From JAICLL01 sp035252155 (GTDB lineage Bacteria > Planctomycetota > Planctomycetia > Pirellulales > JAICIG01): 8,970 nucleotides of DNA. The position numbers were made by a program, and so were the translations under genes. Positions 1 to 6,186 of the stretch are shown in pieces. Numbering within the stretch: position 1 is the stretch's first letter; every line of letters begins with the position of its first letter. The notes under the pieces are model-generated. The model was not told the origin of the DNA and searched no databases. It saw nothing but the letters and a program-made list of their open reading frames with translations. The stretch covers positions 1 to 8,970 of the forward strand of contig DATFDL010000544.1 in assembly GCA_035252155.1 (NCBI GenBank). The letters are read 5' to 3'.

Positions 1-1
1 G

Positions 2-244
2 AAGGCCGAATTGGCGGCGCGCATTCTCAAGATCGTGCAGCGGCGGAAGCTAACGCAAGCCGCCACGGGAAAAATCCTGGGGATCAACCAACCTAAAGTG
101 TCGGCGCTTTTGAACGGCCACCTCGATGGCTTTTCGACCGATCGGCTGTTTCGTTTTCTGAACGCGCTGGGTTGCGACGTGCGGATCACGATTTCACGCC
201 CTCACCCGCGCTCTCCGGGACAAGTTCAGGTGATCGCTGGCTGA
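2..244 (+). CDS. XRE-family helix-turn-helix antitoxin-like regulator, 5' truncated by window edge
   Basis: The frame is open from the first complete codon at position 2 to a TGA at 242-244, giving 80 visible residues. The true start lies upstream of the window; the TTG at 11 is inside the conserved domain and is unlikely to be the start. The visible part is almost entirely a Cro/C1-type HTH domain. The segment 'LTQAATGKILGINQPKVSAL' is a typical helix-turn-helix, and 'GFSTDRLFRFLNALGCDV' is the following helix pair seen in HigA-like antitoxins that pair with RelE/HigB or Gp49-type toxins. Such proteins bind their own promoter and neutralise the toxin. The toxin gene would be expected just upstream, outside the window, so the toxin-antitoxin assignment is inference. 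The last 15 or so residues are Pro/Arg-rich and not conserved. It converges on the minus-strand hydrolase gene across a 90-base gap. Confidence 0.85.
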   Translation, partial: KAELAARILKIVQRRKLTQAATGKILGINQPKVSALLNGHLDGFSTDRLFRFLNALGCDVRITISRPHPRSPGQVQVIAG

Positions 245-334
245 GGCGACGCTAGGTTTTATCGTCGATCTGGCCGAAATTCGCTACCACGGCCCACTTC
301 TCACGAGGTCGGCTACAGGCTGGTGCGAGGCGGA

Positions 335-1195
335 TTACGCCGCTGGCGACGCCGCCTCGCGCGCGCCGAGCAAAAACCGCTGGCTCGCGATCTCTTGACG
401 AGCGGTGTGGATCTCGAATTCCGCACCCGATGCCGCCAGTACGGCTTGCGCCGCCTGCCGGGCGAGTTCCGGACGGTTGCATTGCCGGCTGAGGTGCAGT
501 TGCACCAGTTGCCGCAGCCGGCCAGGCGTCGAACGGTGAACGACCTCTTTCAACAATTCGGCGGCTTGCTCGTTCGAGAGATGCCCTTCGTCGCCCAGCA
601 CGCGGTCAATCAACAGTTGCGAGCGGCCGCTGGATAATTGCATCGCCACATCGTGGTTGAATTCGATCGCCAGCAGCTCCACGTCGGTCAGCGCTTCGGC
701 CAAGCGGGCGTCCCAGACGCCGAGATCGGAAACATATCCCACCGACCAACCCTCGCCAAACAGACTGGCCTGACCGTCAAATCGGAAGCCAAACGTCGCG
801 CCGCTGTCGTGCCGCACCGGCAGCGGCCGGCAGCGCACCAGCGACGTCAACGCGAACTCCTGGCCCGACTCGTAGGTGCGAAACAGCTTTGCCTGCTGCA
901 TGGCCGCAAAACAGTTGCAATGCTGCCGCAGCACGGCGAGATGTTCGCGATGACACCAGACCGCGATGCGCTGCCGCAGCAGATGGGCAAAGACGCGATT
1001 GTTCCAGTGATCGCCGTGCGTATGAGTGAGCAGCACGCCGCGAATGCGCGGCCACGATACGCCGACGGTCGCCAAACGGGCGGCGAGCTGCCGCGGTCCC
1101 AGCCCGACGTCGATCAGCACGTCAAAGCCGTCGGCTTCGAGCAACGTGGCGTTGCCCGAACTGCCGCTGGCCAAAATCGTCAAACCTAGCGCCAT
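335..1195 (-). CDS. MBL-fold metallo-hydrolase, YycJ/WalJ-like
   Basis: This 286-residue protein has the metallo-beta-lactamase fold of the YycJ/WalJ group. The N-terminal strand 'LTILASGSSGNATLLE' (5-20) and 'VLIDVG' (26-31) are typical. The metal-binding motif HTHGDH is at 58-63, further ligand candidates are H129 (VRHD) and D157 (YVSDLG), and H181 follows 'IEFN'. The family signature GHLSNE is at 204-209 and 'LSRQCNRPELA' is at about 235-245. YycJ proteins are described as nucleases/phosphodiesterases linked to DNA repair or cell-wall signalling; the exact substrate here is unknown. Length is slightly above the usual 260-265 residues because of a non-conserved C-terminal tail. The ATG at 1193-1195 starts directly on the conserved strand. 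No strong Shine-Dalgarno sequence is visible before it. There is no signal peptide, so it is cytoplasmic. Confidence 0.9.
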   Translation of the reverse strand: MALGLTILASGSSGNATLLEADGFDVLIDVGLGPRQLAARLATVGVSWPRIRGVLLTHTHGDHWNNRVFAHLLRQRIAVWCHREHLAVLRQHCNCFAAMQQAKLFRTYESGQEFALTSLVRCRPLPVRHDSGATFGFRFDGQASLFGEGWSVGYVSDLGVWDARLAEALTDVELLAIEFNHDVAMQLSSGRSQLLIDRVLGDEGHLSNEQAAELLKEVVHRSTPGRLRQLVQLHLSRQCNRPELARQAAQAVLAASGAEFEIHTARQEIASQRFLLGAREAASPAA

Positions 1196-1227
1196 CCGTG
1201 ATTCGCTCGTTCGTTGGTGGCAGGTGG

Positions 1228-1255
1228 AGTGCTAGCTAGCGAAGTGCTAGCACTT
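1228..1255. promoter_or_regulatory. Palindrome cluster upstream of the MBL hydrolase gene (possible operator)
   Basis: A perfect 14-bp palindrome, AAGTGCTAGCACTT, lies at 1242-1255. A perfect 10-bp palindrome, GCTAGCTAGC, lies at 1231-1240. The nonamer AGTGCTAGC occurs as a direct repeat at 1228-1236 and 1243-1251, 15 bases apart. The cluster sits 33-60 bases upstream of the ATG at 1195, in the expected leader or promoter region of the minus-strand gene. Two-fold symmetry plus a helical-turn-scale direct repeat suggests a binding site for a dimeric regulator, but no regulator is identified. Confidence 0.4.
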
Positions 1256-1355
1256 TGCTCCAAAGATCGCCCTGTTGATGCCTCTCAATGTGCCGTGGTC
1301 CGAAACGCTGGTCAACCCGCTCACATAAACTTCTGACGCCACAGGCTCGGTAGTC

Positions 1356-1372
1356 CCGGCCCTTGTGGCCGG
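1356..1372. repeat. Short GC-rich hairpin
   Basis: CCGGCC (1356-1361) pairs with GGCCGG (1367-1372) around a 5-base loop, and another GGCC-rich stretch follows immediately. It lies in the divergent intergenic region, away from any gene end, so a terminator role is not supported. It may be part of a dispersed intergenic repeat, but this cannot be tested within one window. Confidence 0.4.
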
Positions 1373-1428
1373 CCCCGGCCTGGCTTAACTAATCAGCCCT
1401 GATCTTCGTGCCACGGCGGCCTAACGCC

Positions 1429-1484
1429 AACCCGAAGCGCAAGCGAGGCAAGCTCGTTGTTCGTCCTCGCTTACGCTTCGGGTT
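1429..1484. repeat. Long inverted repeat (20-bp arms), 'NPKRKRG'-type planctomycete palindrome
   Basis: The left arm (1429-1448, AACCCGAAGCGCAAGCGAGG) and the right arm (1465-1484) are complementary at 19 of 20 positions, with a 16-base loop. The one mismatch is C opposite A on the plus strand, which becomes G opposite U in a minus-strand RNA. Translated in one frame the arm reads 'NPKRKRG', a string I associate with many short spurious proteins annotated in planctomycete genomes. This suggests a dispersed repeat family. It lies between two divergently transcribed genes, so it is not a terminator for either. No second copy of this arm was found elsewhere in the window. Confidence 0.8.
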
Positions 1485-1510
1485 AGTGCGTTGCCACTCT
1501 GGAACTAGCC

Positions 1511-1602
1511 TCTGTAGGGAACGGACTCCGTGCCGTTCCGCGAGGGGCGACGCACGGCCGAATCGCAGTACACGGAACGGCACAGAGTCCGTTCCCTACA
1601 GA
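1511..1602. repeat. REP/BIME-like inverted pair (30-bp arms, 32-base spacer)
   Basis: Two 30-base arms (1511-1540 and 1573-1602) are inverted copies matching at 29 of 30 positions. Each arm has a substructure. GTAG at 1514-1517 is followed by GGAACGG (1518-1524), an 8-base loop and CCGTTCC (1533-1539). The right arm repeats this in mirror orientation, with stems at 1574-1580 and 1589-1595 and CTAC at 1596-1599. A GTAG tetranucleotide at the foot of a small hairpin, duplicated head to head, is the known layout of REP sequences assembled into a BIME. The assignment is inferred from architecture, not from a database match. As with the neighbouring repeat, the single arm mismatch would be a G-U wobble in a minus-strand RNA. 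Confidence 0.75.
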
Positions 1603-1687
1603 CGTCGAGCGTCAGAATTACCGCCGGTTTCGGGGGTCCTAGCTGATCGGAGGCGATTTCGGTGCTACCAAACTGGCTGCGCCACTC

Positions 1688-1716
1688 TTGACCTGATTTC
1701 ACCCAGCCTCTATAAG
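1688..1716 (+). promoter_or_regulatory. Sigma70-type promoter for the membrane methyltransferase gene
   Basis: A -35 box TTGACC (1688-1693) and a -10 box TATAAG (1711-1716) are separated by exactly 17 bases. Each matches the consensus at 5 of 6 positions. Transcription would start near 1723, giving a leader of about 20 bases that contains a GGAG ribosome-binding site at 1730-1733, nine bases before the ATG at 1743. Confidence 0.75.
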
Positions 1717-1742
1717 CTGCCACACTTCTGGAGCAAGCCGCT

Positions 1743-2342
1743 ATGTCTACGCAACCGCTGACGTTCAATCACTGGGAGCGAACCCGCGAATTTCTCGTTA
1801 AACAGCGGGTCACGATTTCGCTGTTTGTCTTTTCGACGCTGATCGTCAAGGATGTGGTCCTCCGCACTCGGCCGCACGACACGGCCGACGTCCACGATCC
1901 GTTGGCTGTGGCTGGATTGGCCGCCGTGCTGATCGGTCTGGTCATCCGCTCGTGGGCCGCCGGCGTCATCAACAAAACCAAGGTTTTGGCCACCCGCGGG
2001 CCCTACCGTCTCTGCCGGCATCCGCTCTATCTCGGTTCGCTGACCATGATGTTCGGATTTTGCGTGCTCTTGGGCAGCTTGGCCGATGCGGCGGTCGTTT
2101 TTGGGCCGATGCTGGGGGTATATCTGTTGACCATGCGGCGCGAAGAGCGGCGGCTCGCCGAGCGATATGGGCCGGCCTGGGCGCAATACGCGGCGACCGC
2201 GCCGCAGTTCTTTCCGTACCGCCCGTTCACCGATTGGCGGTGCGAGTGGTCGCTGGCCCAATGGCTCGATAACCGCGAATACAAGGCCGCTCTGACGGCC
2301 ACGGCAGCGCTGTTCGTGCTGCACCTCTGGCGGGTGATGTAA
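1743..2342 (+). CDS. Isoprenylcysteine carboxyl methyltransferase (ICMT)-family membrane protein
   Basis: A 199-residue integral membrane protein of the ICMT/phospholipid-methyltransferase (PEMT-like) family, which uses S-adenosylmethionine to methylate membrane-embedded substrates. Hydrophobic segments are visible at about 24-41, 54-72, 97-131 (probably a hairpin of two) and 183-197. The family signature 'GPYRLCRHPLYLG' lies at 86-98, and the C-terminal 'EERRLAERYGPAWAQY' block, which helps form the SAM pocket, lies at about 134-149. Bacterial members rarely act on prenylated proteins; lipid or small isoprenoid substrates are more likely, and the true substrate cannot be read from sequence. 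The ATG has GGAG nine bases upstream and a strong promoter. The gene ends with TAA at 2340-2342 and is followed by a 295-base gap, so it appears monocistronic. Confidence 0.85.
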   Translation: MSTQPLTFNHWERTREFLVKQRVTISLFVFSTLIVKDVVLRTRPHDTADVHDPLAVAGLAAVLIGLVIRSWAAGVINKTKVLATRGPYRLCRHPLYLGSLTMMFGFCVLLGSLADAAVVFGPMLGVYLLTMRREERRLAERYGPAWAQYAATAPQFFPYRPFTDWRCEWSLAQWLDNREYKAALTATAALFVLHLWRVM

Positions 2343-2637
2343 CGGCGAATCAGGCTGATTCGACCACCGCCTTTGCAGGCTGGCCTTCCAGGCCGTCTGC
2401 CGGGGCGATGACCGTCTGGATGGCCGTATACCGCCCTGTTGCTCGCGCTCACGGCGTTGCGTCACCTGATGCCGCGCGAGGGTCGCGAGCTCACATCGCC
2501 GTGCAGTACCGGTGGCCTCTTCTCTGTGTATGGGTTATCCTGTGACGGCCGCGAAAGCGTTGCCCCTTACGCACCCGGTGGGCTAGACGACTTAAAGCCA
2601 TCATGTTCTGAAACGAACAGAGAAAGGATCAACACCC
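2343..2637. other. Intergenic region before the lactonase gene
   Basis: No convincing gene is seen. Near the right end is a small hairpin, TGTTC (2604-2608) and GAACA (2615-2619) around a 6-base loop, just ahead of the AAAGGA ribosome-binding site (2623-2628). It could be a leader structure or an operator half-site pair. No good -35/-10 pair with consensus spacing was found, so the promoter of the lactonase-selB unit is unresolved. Confidence 0.5.
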
Positions 2638-3816
2638 ATGATTTCACCACGCGCCCTCGCGGCTTGCCTCCTGCTGCTTCCGCTTCTTTTTCTCAATTCA
2701 GCAACGATCATGGCCAAAGACCCCGATCCATCGTCCCCAAACGCCCCGGCCAAGATGCGCCTCTACATCGGCACCTACTCCGACGATCAGCACGAAGGCA
2801 TTCACCTACTCGAACTCGACACGGCCAGCGGCGAGCTCACCAAAATCGGCGGTACGTCGGGCGTCAAAAATCCGTCGTTCTTGGCCCTCCATCCCAACGG
2901 GCATTACTTGTACGCGGTGTGCGAGGTCGATGATTTTGATAACGGCAAAGGGGCGGTCGCCGCCTTTGCCATCGGTCCGCATGGCGCGCTGAAGGCCCTG
3001 AACCGCCAATCTTCGGGCGGCGGTGGCCCGTGCCACTTGGTCGTCGACCGCGCAGGCAAAAACGTGCTCGCGGCCAATTACGGCGGCGGCAGCGTCTGCG
3101 TGCTGCCGATCGATGGAGAAGGACGGCTCAGCAAGGCTTCAGCGGTGATCCAACACCGCGGTAAAAGTGTCGATGCCGGACGCCAAGAAGCCCCGCACGC
3201 GCACTCGGTGAACCTCGATCGCGACAACCGGTTCGCATTTGTCGCCGACTTGGGGCTCGACCAGGTGCTGGTCTATCGCTTCGATCCCGCCAAGGGCACC
3301 CTGGCGCCCAATGACCCACCCGCCGCGCGTGTGAAGCCCGGCGCCGGCCCGCGTCACTTTGCCTTTCATCCCAACGGCCAACTCGCCTACGTGATCAACG
3401 AGATGGCCTGCACCATCACGGCGTTTCGTTACAACCCGCATCATGGCACGCTCGAAGAATTGCAAACCATCACCACCCTGCCGCACGAAAAGCGCGACGA
3501 CTACAGCACCGCCGAAGTGCAAGTTCACCCGTCGGGCAAGTTCGTCTATGGCTCGAACCGTGGCCACAATAGCATCGCCATCTTCACCGTCGACGAGCAC
3601 ACGGGACGGCTGACCGCCGCCGGCCATCAAGCGACGCAAGGCAAGACGCCGCGCAATTTCGGCATCGACCCCGCGGGCAGGTACTTGCTGGCCGCCAACC
3701 AGGACTCCGACAATATCGTGGTCTTCAAGATCGACGGCTCCACGGGGCAGCTCGCGCCGACCGGACATGAGATCGAACTTCCCAAGCCGGTCTGCGTGAA
3801 GTTTGTGCGCCCGTAG
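2638..3816 (+). CDS. Exported lactonase-family beta-propeller (6-phosphogluconolactonase-like)
   Basis: A 392-residue member of the seven-bladed beta-propeller lactonase family (the cycloisomerase-2/Pgl type represented by E. coli Pgl, formerly YbhE). Repeated blade motifs are visible: 'NPSFLALHPNGHYLYAVCEV', 'GPCHLVVDRAGKNVLAANYG', 'GPRHFAFHPNGQLAYVINEM', 'AEVQVHPSGKFVYGSNRG' and 'TPRNFGIDPAGRYLLAANQD'. E. coli Pgl (331 residues) hydrolyses 6-phosphogluconolactone in the cytosol. This one starts with a clear signal peptide: a Leu-rich core at about 7-19, with likely cleavage after 'TIMA' near residue 26. It therefore probably acts outside the cytoplasm on another sugar lactone, or has lost the pentose-phosphate role. 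AAAGGA is nine bases before the ATG. selB begins six bases after its TAG, suggesting co-transcription without an obvious functional link. Confidence 0.88.
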   Translation: MISPRALAACLLLLPLLFLNSATIMAKDPDPSSPNAPAKMRLYIGTYSDDQHEGIHLLELDTASGELTKIGGTSGVKNPSFLALHPNGHYLYAVCEVDDFDNGKGAVAAFAIGPHGALKALNRQSSGGGGPCHLVVDRAGKNVLAANYGGGSVCVLPIDGEGRLSKASAVIQHRGKSVDAGRQEAPHAHSVNLDRDNRFAFVADLGLDQVLVYRFDPAKGTLAPNDPPAARVKPGAGPRHFAFHPNGQLAYVINEMACTITAFRYNPHHGTLEELQTITTLPHEKRDDYSTAEVQVHPSGKFVYGSNRGHNSIAIFTVDEHTGRLTAAGHQATQGKTPRNFGIDPAGRYLLAANQDSDNIVVFKIDGSTGQLAPTGHEIELPKPVCVKFVRP

Positions 3817-3822
3817 GTCAGC

Positions 3823-5748
3823 ATGACCGACCTCATTCTCGGCACTGCCGGACACATCGACCACGGCAAGACTTCGCTGGTCAAGGCGCTCACCGGCGTT
3901 GATACCGACCGGCTGCCGGAGGAAAAGCAGCGGGGCATCACGATCGACCTGGGGTTTGCCGAGCTGCCGCTGGGCGATGTGCGGCTGGGCATCGTCGATG
4001 TGCCGGGCCATGAGCGTTTTGTGCGAAACATGCTCGCCGGCGCGACTGGCATCGACCTGGCGCTGCTGGTGGTGGCCGCCGACGACTCGGTCAAGCCGCA
4101 AACTCGCGAGCATTTGGAGATCTTGCGGCTGTTGGGTTTGGAGCACGGGGTCATCGCGCTCACCAAGTGCGACCTGCCCGAGGCCGAGTGGCTGGAGCTA
4201 GTGGAAGCCGAAGTGCGCGACCTGGTGTCGGGCAGTTTTCTGGCGTCGGCGCCGATTGTCCGCACCAGCGTGACGACGGGCGAAGGGCTCGACCGACTAC
4301 GGTCGGCCTTGGCCGAAGCTGCCGCGGCGGCGGCTCGCTCGGCCAGGGCCGGCCGTCTGCGCGGGCCATTCCGCATGGCGATCGATCGCACCTTTACCAT
4401 TGCCGGCCACGGCACCGTGGTCACCGGCAGCGTGGCCAGCGGCCGGGCGCGGGTGGGCGACGAACTGACGCTCGAACCCGGCGGCGTGGCGGTGCGCGTC
4501 CGCGGACTGCAAAACCACGATCGTCCCGCCGAAGAGGTTCACCGCGGTCAGCGCGCCGCCATCAACCTGGCCGGAGTCCATCACGACCAGATCGCACGCG
4601 GCCAAGAGTTGGCCACGCCCGGCTATTTGCGGCCGAGCCGGTTGCTCTCGGCGCGGTTGAATCTGTTGCCGTCGGCCGAACGTCCGCTCAAGCATCGGGC
4701 TCGCGTCCGCTGCCACGTGGGTACGGCCGAGTTGATCGCCTCCGTGGCATTGCTCGATCGCGATCGTTTACAACCGGGCGAAACCGCACCGGCCCAAATT
4801 CTGCTAAGCGAGCCGGCCGCGACGGTTTGGGGCCAGCCGCTGGTGATCCGCAGCGAGTCGCCGGTGACCACGCTGGGCGGCGGCATGGTGCTCGACCCGA
4901 ATGCGCCTCGCCTTCGCCGCAATGAGCCGCCGGTGCTCGATCGGCTGGCGGAACTGGCGTCACTCGACCCGCTCGAACGAGCGTCGGCGGCGCTCTACTT
5001 CATCGGCTTGGGTGTGTGGCAACCGGCCGACCTGACCCGCGCGGCCGGGGTGAGCGACGCGGCCACCGCCATCGAAGAGCTTTCTCGCCGTGGCGAATTG
5101 GTCGAGCTAAGAATCTCGCCGAGTCGCGCGTTTCGCGTGGCGCGGCGGGCGCTCGACGATCTGTTCAATCGCATCGAATCCGTGCTGGCCAAAGAACATG
5201 AAGAGTTTCCACTGCGGACGATGCTCGACCGCTCACGGCTGGTCAGCCGCATCCGTTATCTCGGTGATGATGCCGTCATCGACGCGGTGTTGGCGGCCAT
5301 GAGCCGGGCCGGCCGGCTGCAAACCGGCCAGCGCGGCGTGGCCCTGCCAGGCCGCGGGCCCAAGCTCTCAAACAACGAACAAAAACTGTTGGCCCAGATC
5401 ATCGACGGTTTTCGGCAGGCGGGCTATCAACCGCCCTCGGTCGACGAAGTGCGGTCGCAAGCCGCCAAGAATCAGCAGGTGGTGCCGCAGTTGATCGCGC
5501 TGGCCGCCGCCGAAGGCGAGCTGGTCGAAATCGCGCCCGAGATGTTCTTGCACGCCGAGAGCGAGCGGCGGTTGCGCGCGGTTTTGGCCGAAAAACTGAG
5601 CGGCGGCGGCATGACGGTGAGTCAGATTCGGGAGGTCCTCGGCACCAGCCGAAAATACGCCGTACCCATCTGCGAGTATCTCGATCGCATCGGCTTCACC
5701 CGCCGCGAGGGAGATTTGCGGGTACTGGTGAATTCTATTGACCGCTGA
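3823..5748 (+). CDS. selB: Selenocysteine-specific translation elongation factor SelB
   Basis: SelB is the GTPase that delivers selenocysteyl-tRNA(Sec) to the ribosome at UGA codons marked by a SECIS hairpin. The 641-residue length is normal (E. coli 614). GTPase motifs are all present: G1 GHIDHGKT at 10-17, G2 RGITI at 38-42, G3 DVPGHE at 59-64 and G4 TKCD at 114-117. Domains II and III follow ('MAIDRTFTIAGHGTVVTGSV' and 'GQPLVIRSESPVTTLGGGMV'). The C-terminal part from about residue 365 is the winged-helix array that reads the SECIS RNA, ending in 'SRKYAVPICEYLDRIGFTRR', typical of the last winged helix. The ATG lies six bases after the lactonase stop, and that stop overlaps a weak AGG ribosome-binding site. 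It is intact, so the organism should make selenoproteins, but selA, selD and tRNA-Sec are not in the window. The stop is TGA and a hairpin follows. Confidence 0.97.
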   Translation: MTDLILGTAGHIDHGKTSLVKALTGVDTDRLPEEKQRGITIDLGFAELPLGDVRLGIVDVPGHERFVRNMLAGATGIDLALLVVAADDSVKPQTREHLEILRLLGLEHGVIALTKCDLPEAEWLELVEAEVRDLVSGSFLASAPIVRTSVTTGEGLDRLRSALAEAAAAAARSARAGRLRGPFRMAIDRTFTIAGHGTVVTGSVASGRARVGDELTLEPGGVAVRVRGLQNHDRPAEEVHRGQRAAINLAGVHHDQIARGQELATPGYLRPSRLLSARLNLLPSAERPLKHRARVRCHVGTAELIASVALLDRDRLQPGETAPAQILLSEPAATVWGQPLVIRSESPVTTLGGGMVLDPNAPRLRRNEPPVLDRLAELASLDPLERASAALYFIGLGVWQPADLTRAAGVSDAATAIEELSRRGELVELRISPSRAFRVARRALDDLFNRIESVLAKEHEEFPLRTMLDRSRLVSRIRYLGDDAVIDAVLAAMSRAGRLQTGQRGVALPGRGPKLSNNEQKLLAQIIDGFRQAGYQPPSVDEVRSQAAKNQQVVPQLIALAAAEGELVEIAPEMFLHAESERRLRAVLAEKLSGGGMTVSQIREVLGTSRKYAVPICEYLDRIGFTRREGDLRVLVNSIDR

Positions 5749-5755
5749 GCGATTT

Positions 5756-5783
5756 TGGCATTCAAGAGCGGTATTTGATGCCA
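5756..5783 (+). terminator. Hairpin downstream of selB: possible terminator, or SECIS-like element
   Basis: TGGCAT-T-CAA (5756-5765) pairs with TTGATGCCA (5775-5783): nine base pairs with one bulged T. The loop is nine bases (GAGCGGTAT), or seven if a closing G-U pair forms. It starts seven bases after the selB TGA (5746-5748). No uracil-rich tract follows, so it is a poor intrinsic terminator. The gap to the convergent small gene is only 81 bases, so it may serve transcription ending from either side. Confidence 0.4.
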
Positions 5784-5829
5784 TTCGGACTTGTCCCGTT
5801 TAGCTGCCCCGCGTTCGCCATCCGCTGGT

Positions 5830-5988
5830 TTATGCAGTGGCCATCCAAACCTTCAGTAGCACAAATGCGATGATCGCCGCGATTGCGAACAACCAAAGCA
5901 CTCGAAGCGGGCTCCAACCGTCGACCGTCTCCCTTTCATCTGCTACTGGCTGCTTTGGGGATCCGTATGGGTTACTTTCGCTCTGCAT
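5830..5988 (-). CDS. Small single-span membrane protein, 52 aa, 'NPYGSP' type
   Basis: The ATG at 5986-5988 has AGGGA about six bases upstream, a good ribosome-binding site, and opens a 52-residue frame ending in TAA at 5830-5832. The N-terminal half is polar and begins 'MQSESNPYGSPKQP'. Short planctomycete proteins that open with an 'ESNPYxSP'-like stretch before membrane spans are common, which supports this start over the longer upstream-extended frame. Residues 28-48 ('LRVLWLFAIAAIIAFVLLKVW') form one strongly hydrophobic membrane span, followed by a 4-residue tail. Function is unknown. The frame stays open upstream through a transposase remnant, so a longer fused product is possible but less likely than initiation at this ATG. 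Confidence 0.65.
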   Translation of the reverse strand: MQSESNPYGSPKQPVADERETVDGWSPLRVLWLFAIAAIIAFVLLKVWMATA

Positions 5989-6000
5989 GGAATTCCCTAA

Positions 6001-6186
6001 TACATCATGTTGCCCAGGGAAGGTGATCAGCGGATCATGCAGAGGGCGGGGTTGGCCGACGCCGTGCGCGAGATACCTGCTCCAACGATAATCGTCGGCG
6101 CGGGTCACGACTCTGGCGCGCAGCGGGTTGTCCTCAATATACCGCAGCACCGTGAGCAGATGTGCGTCGTTTTGGATAAGGGGAGA
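6001..6186 (-). pseudogene. Remnant of a REP-associated / IS200-like Y1 transposase (C-terminal part)
   Basis: The minus-strand frame contains 'HLLTVLRYIEDNPLRARVV' followed by 'TRADDYRWSRY'. This matches the C-terminal region typical of Y1-type (HUH) RAYT transposases, where a sequence like 'HLLTVLRYVERNPLRA' is followed by a W-S/G motif. The tyrosine within 'LRYIEDNP' may be the nucleophile position, but I am not certain. The HUH motif and roughly the N-terminal two thirds of a normal protein (about 180-230 residues) are absent. Upstream residues (frame open to about 6330) do not resemble the family. The frame runs without a stop into the small membrane protein gene. It is therefore a decayed fragment. 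Confidence 0.7.

Noticed and set aside
246..268. Terminator after the antitoxin-like gene (CGACG...CGTCG)
   Set aside because: Only five base pairs with an 11-base loop and no T-run; too weak to call.
1227..1255. Possible CIRCE (HrcA) operator because of GAGTGCTA
   Set aside because: CIRCE requires TTAGCACTC, nine bases, then GAGTGCTAA. Here the half-sites have the opposite arrangement and a different spacing.
1286..1315. Minus-strand TTGACC with 17-base spacing to CACATT as a promoter for the MBL gene
   Set aside because: The -35 box is good, but the -10 box matches the consensus at only 3 of 6 positions and the leader would be about 90 bases. Not strong enough to list as a feature.
2604..2619. 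LexA-type operator in the lactonase leader (GTTC...GAAC)
   Set aside because: The Gram-positive SOS box is GAAC-N4-GTTC. This sequence has the reverse orientation and a 6-base spacer, so it is just a small hairpin.
3823..5748. Large open frames on the minus strand under the lactonase and selB genes
   Set aside because: They are antisense shadows typical of high-GC coding sequence. Their translations are Arg/Ala/Ser-rich with no recognisable family, while the plus strand encodes complete conserved proteins.
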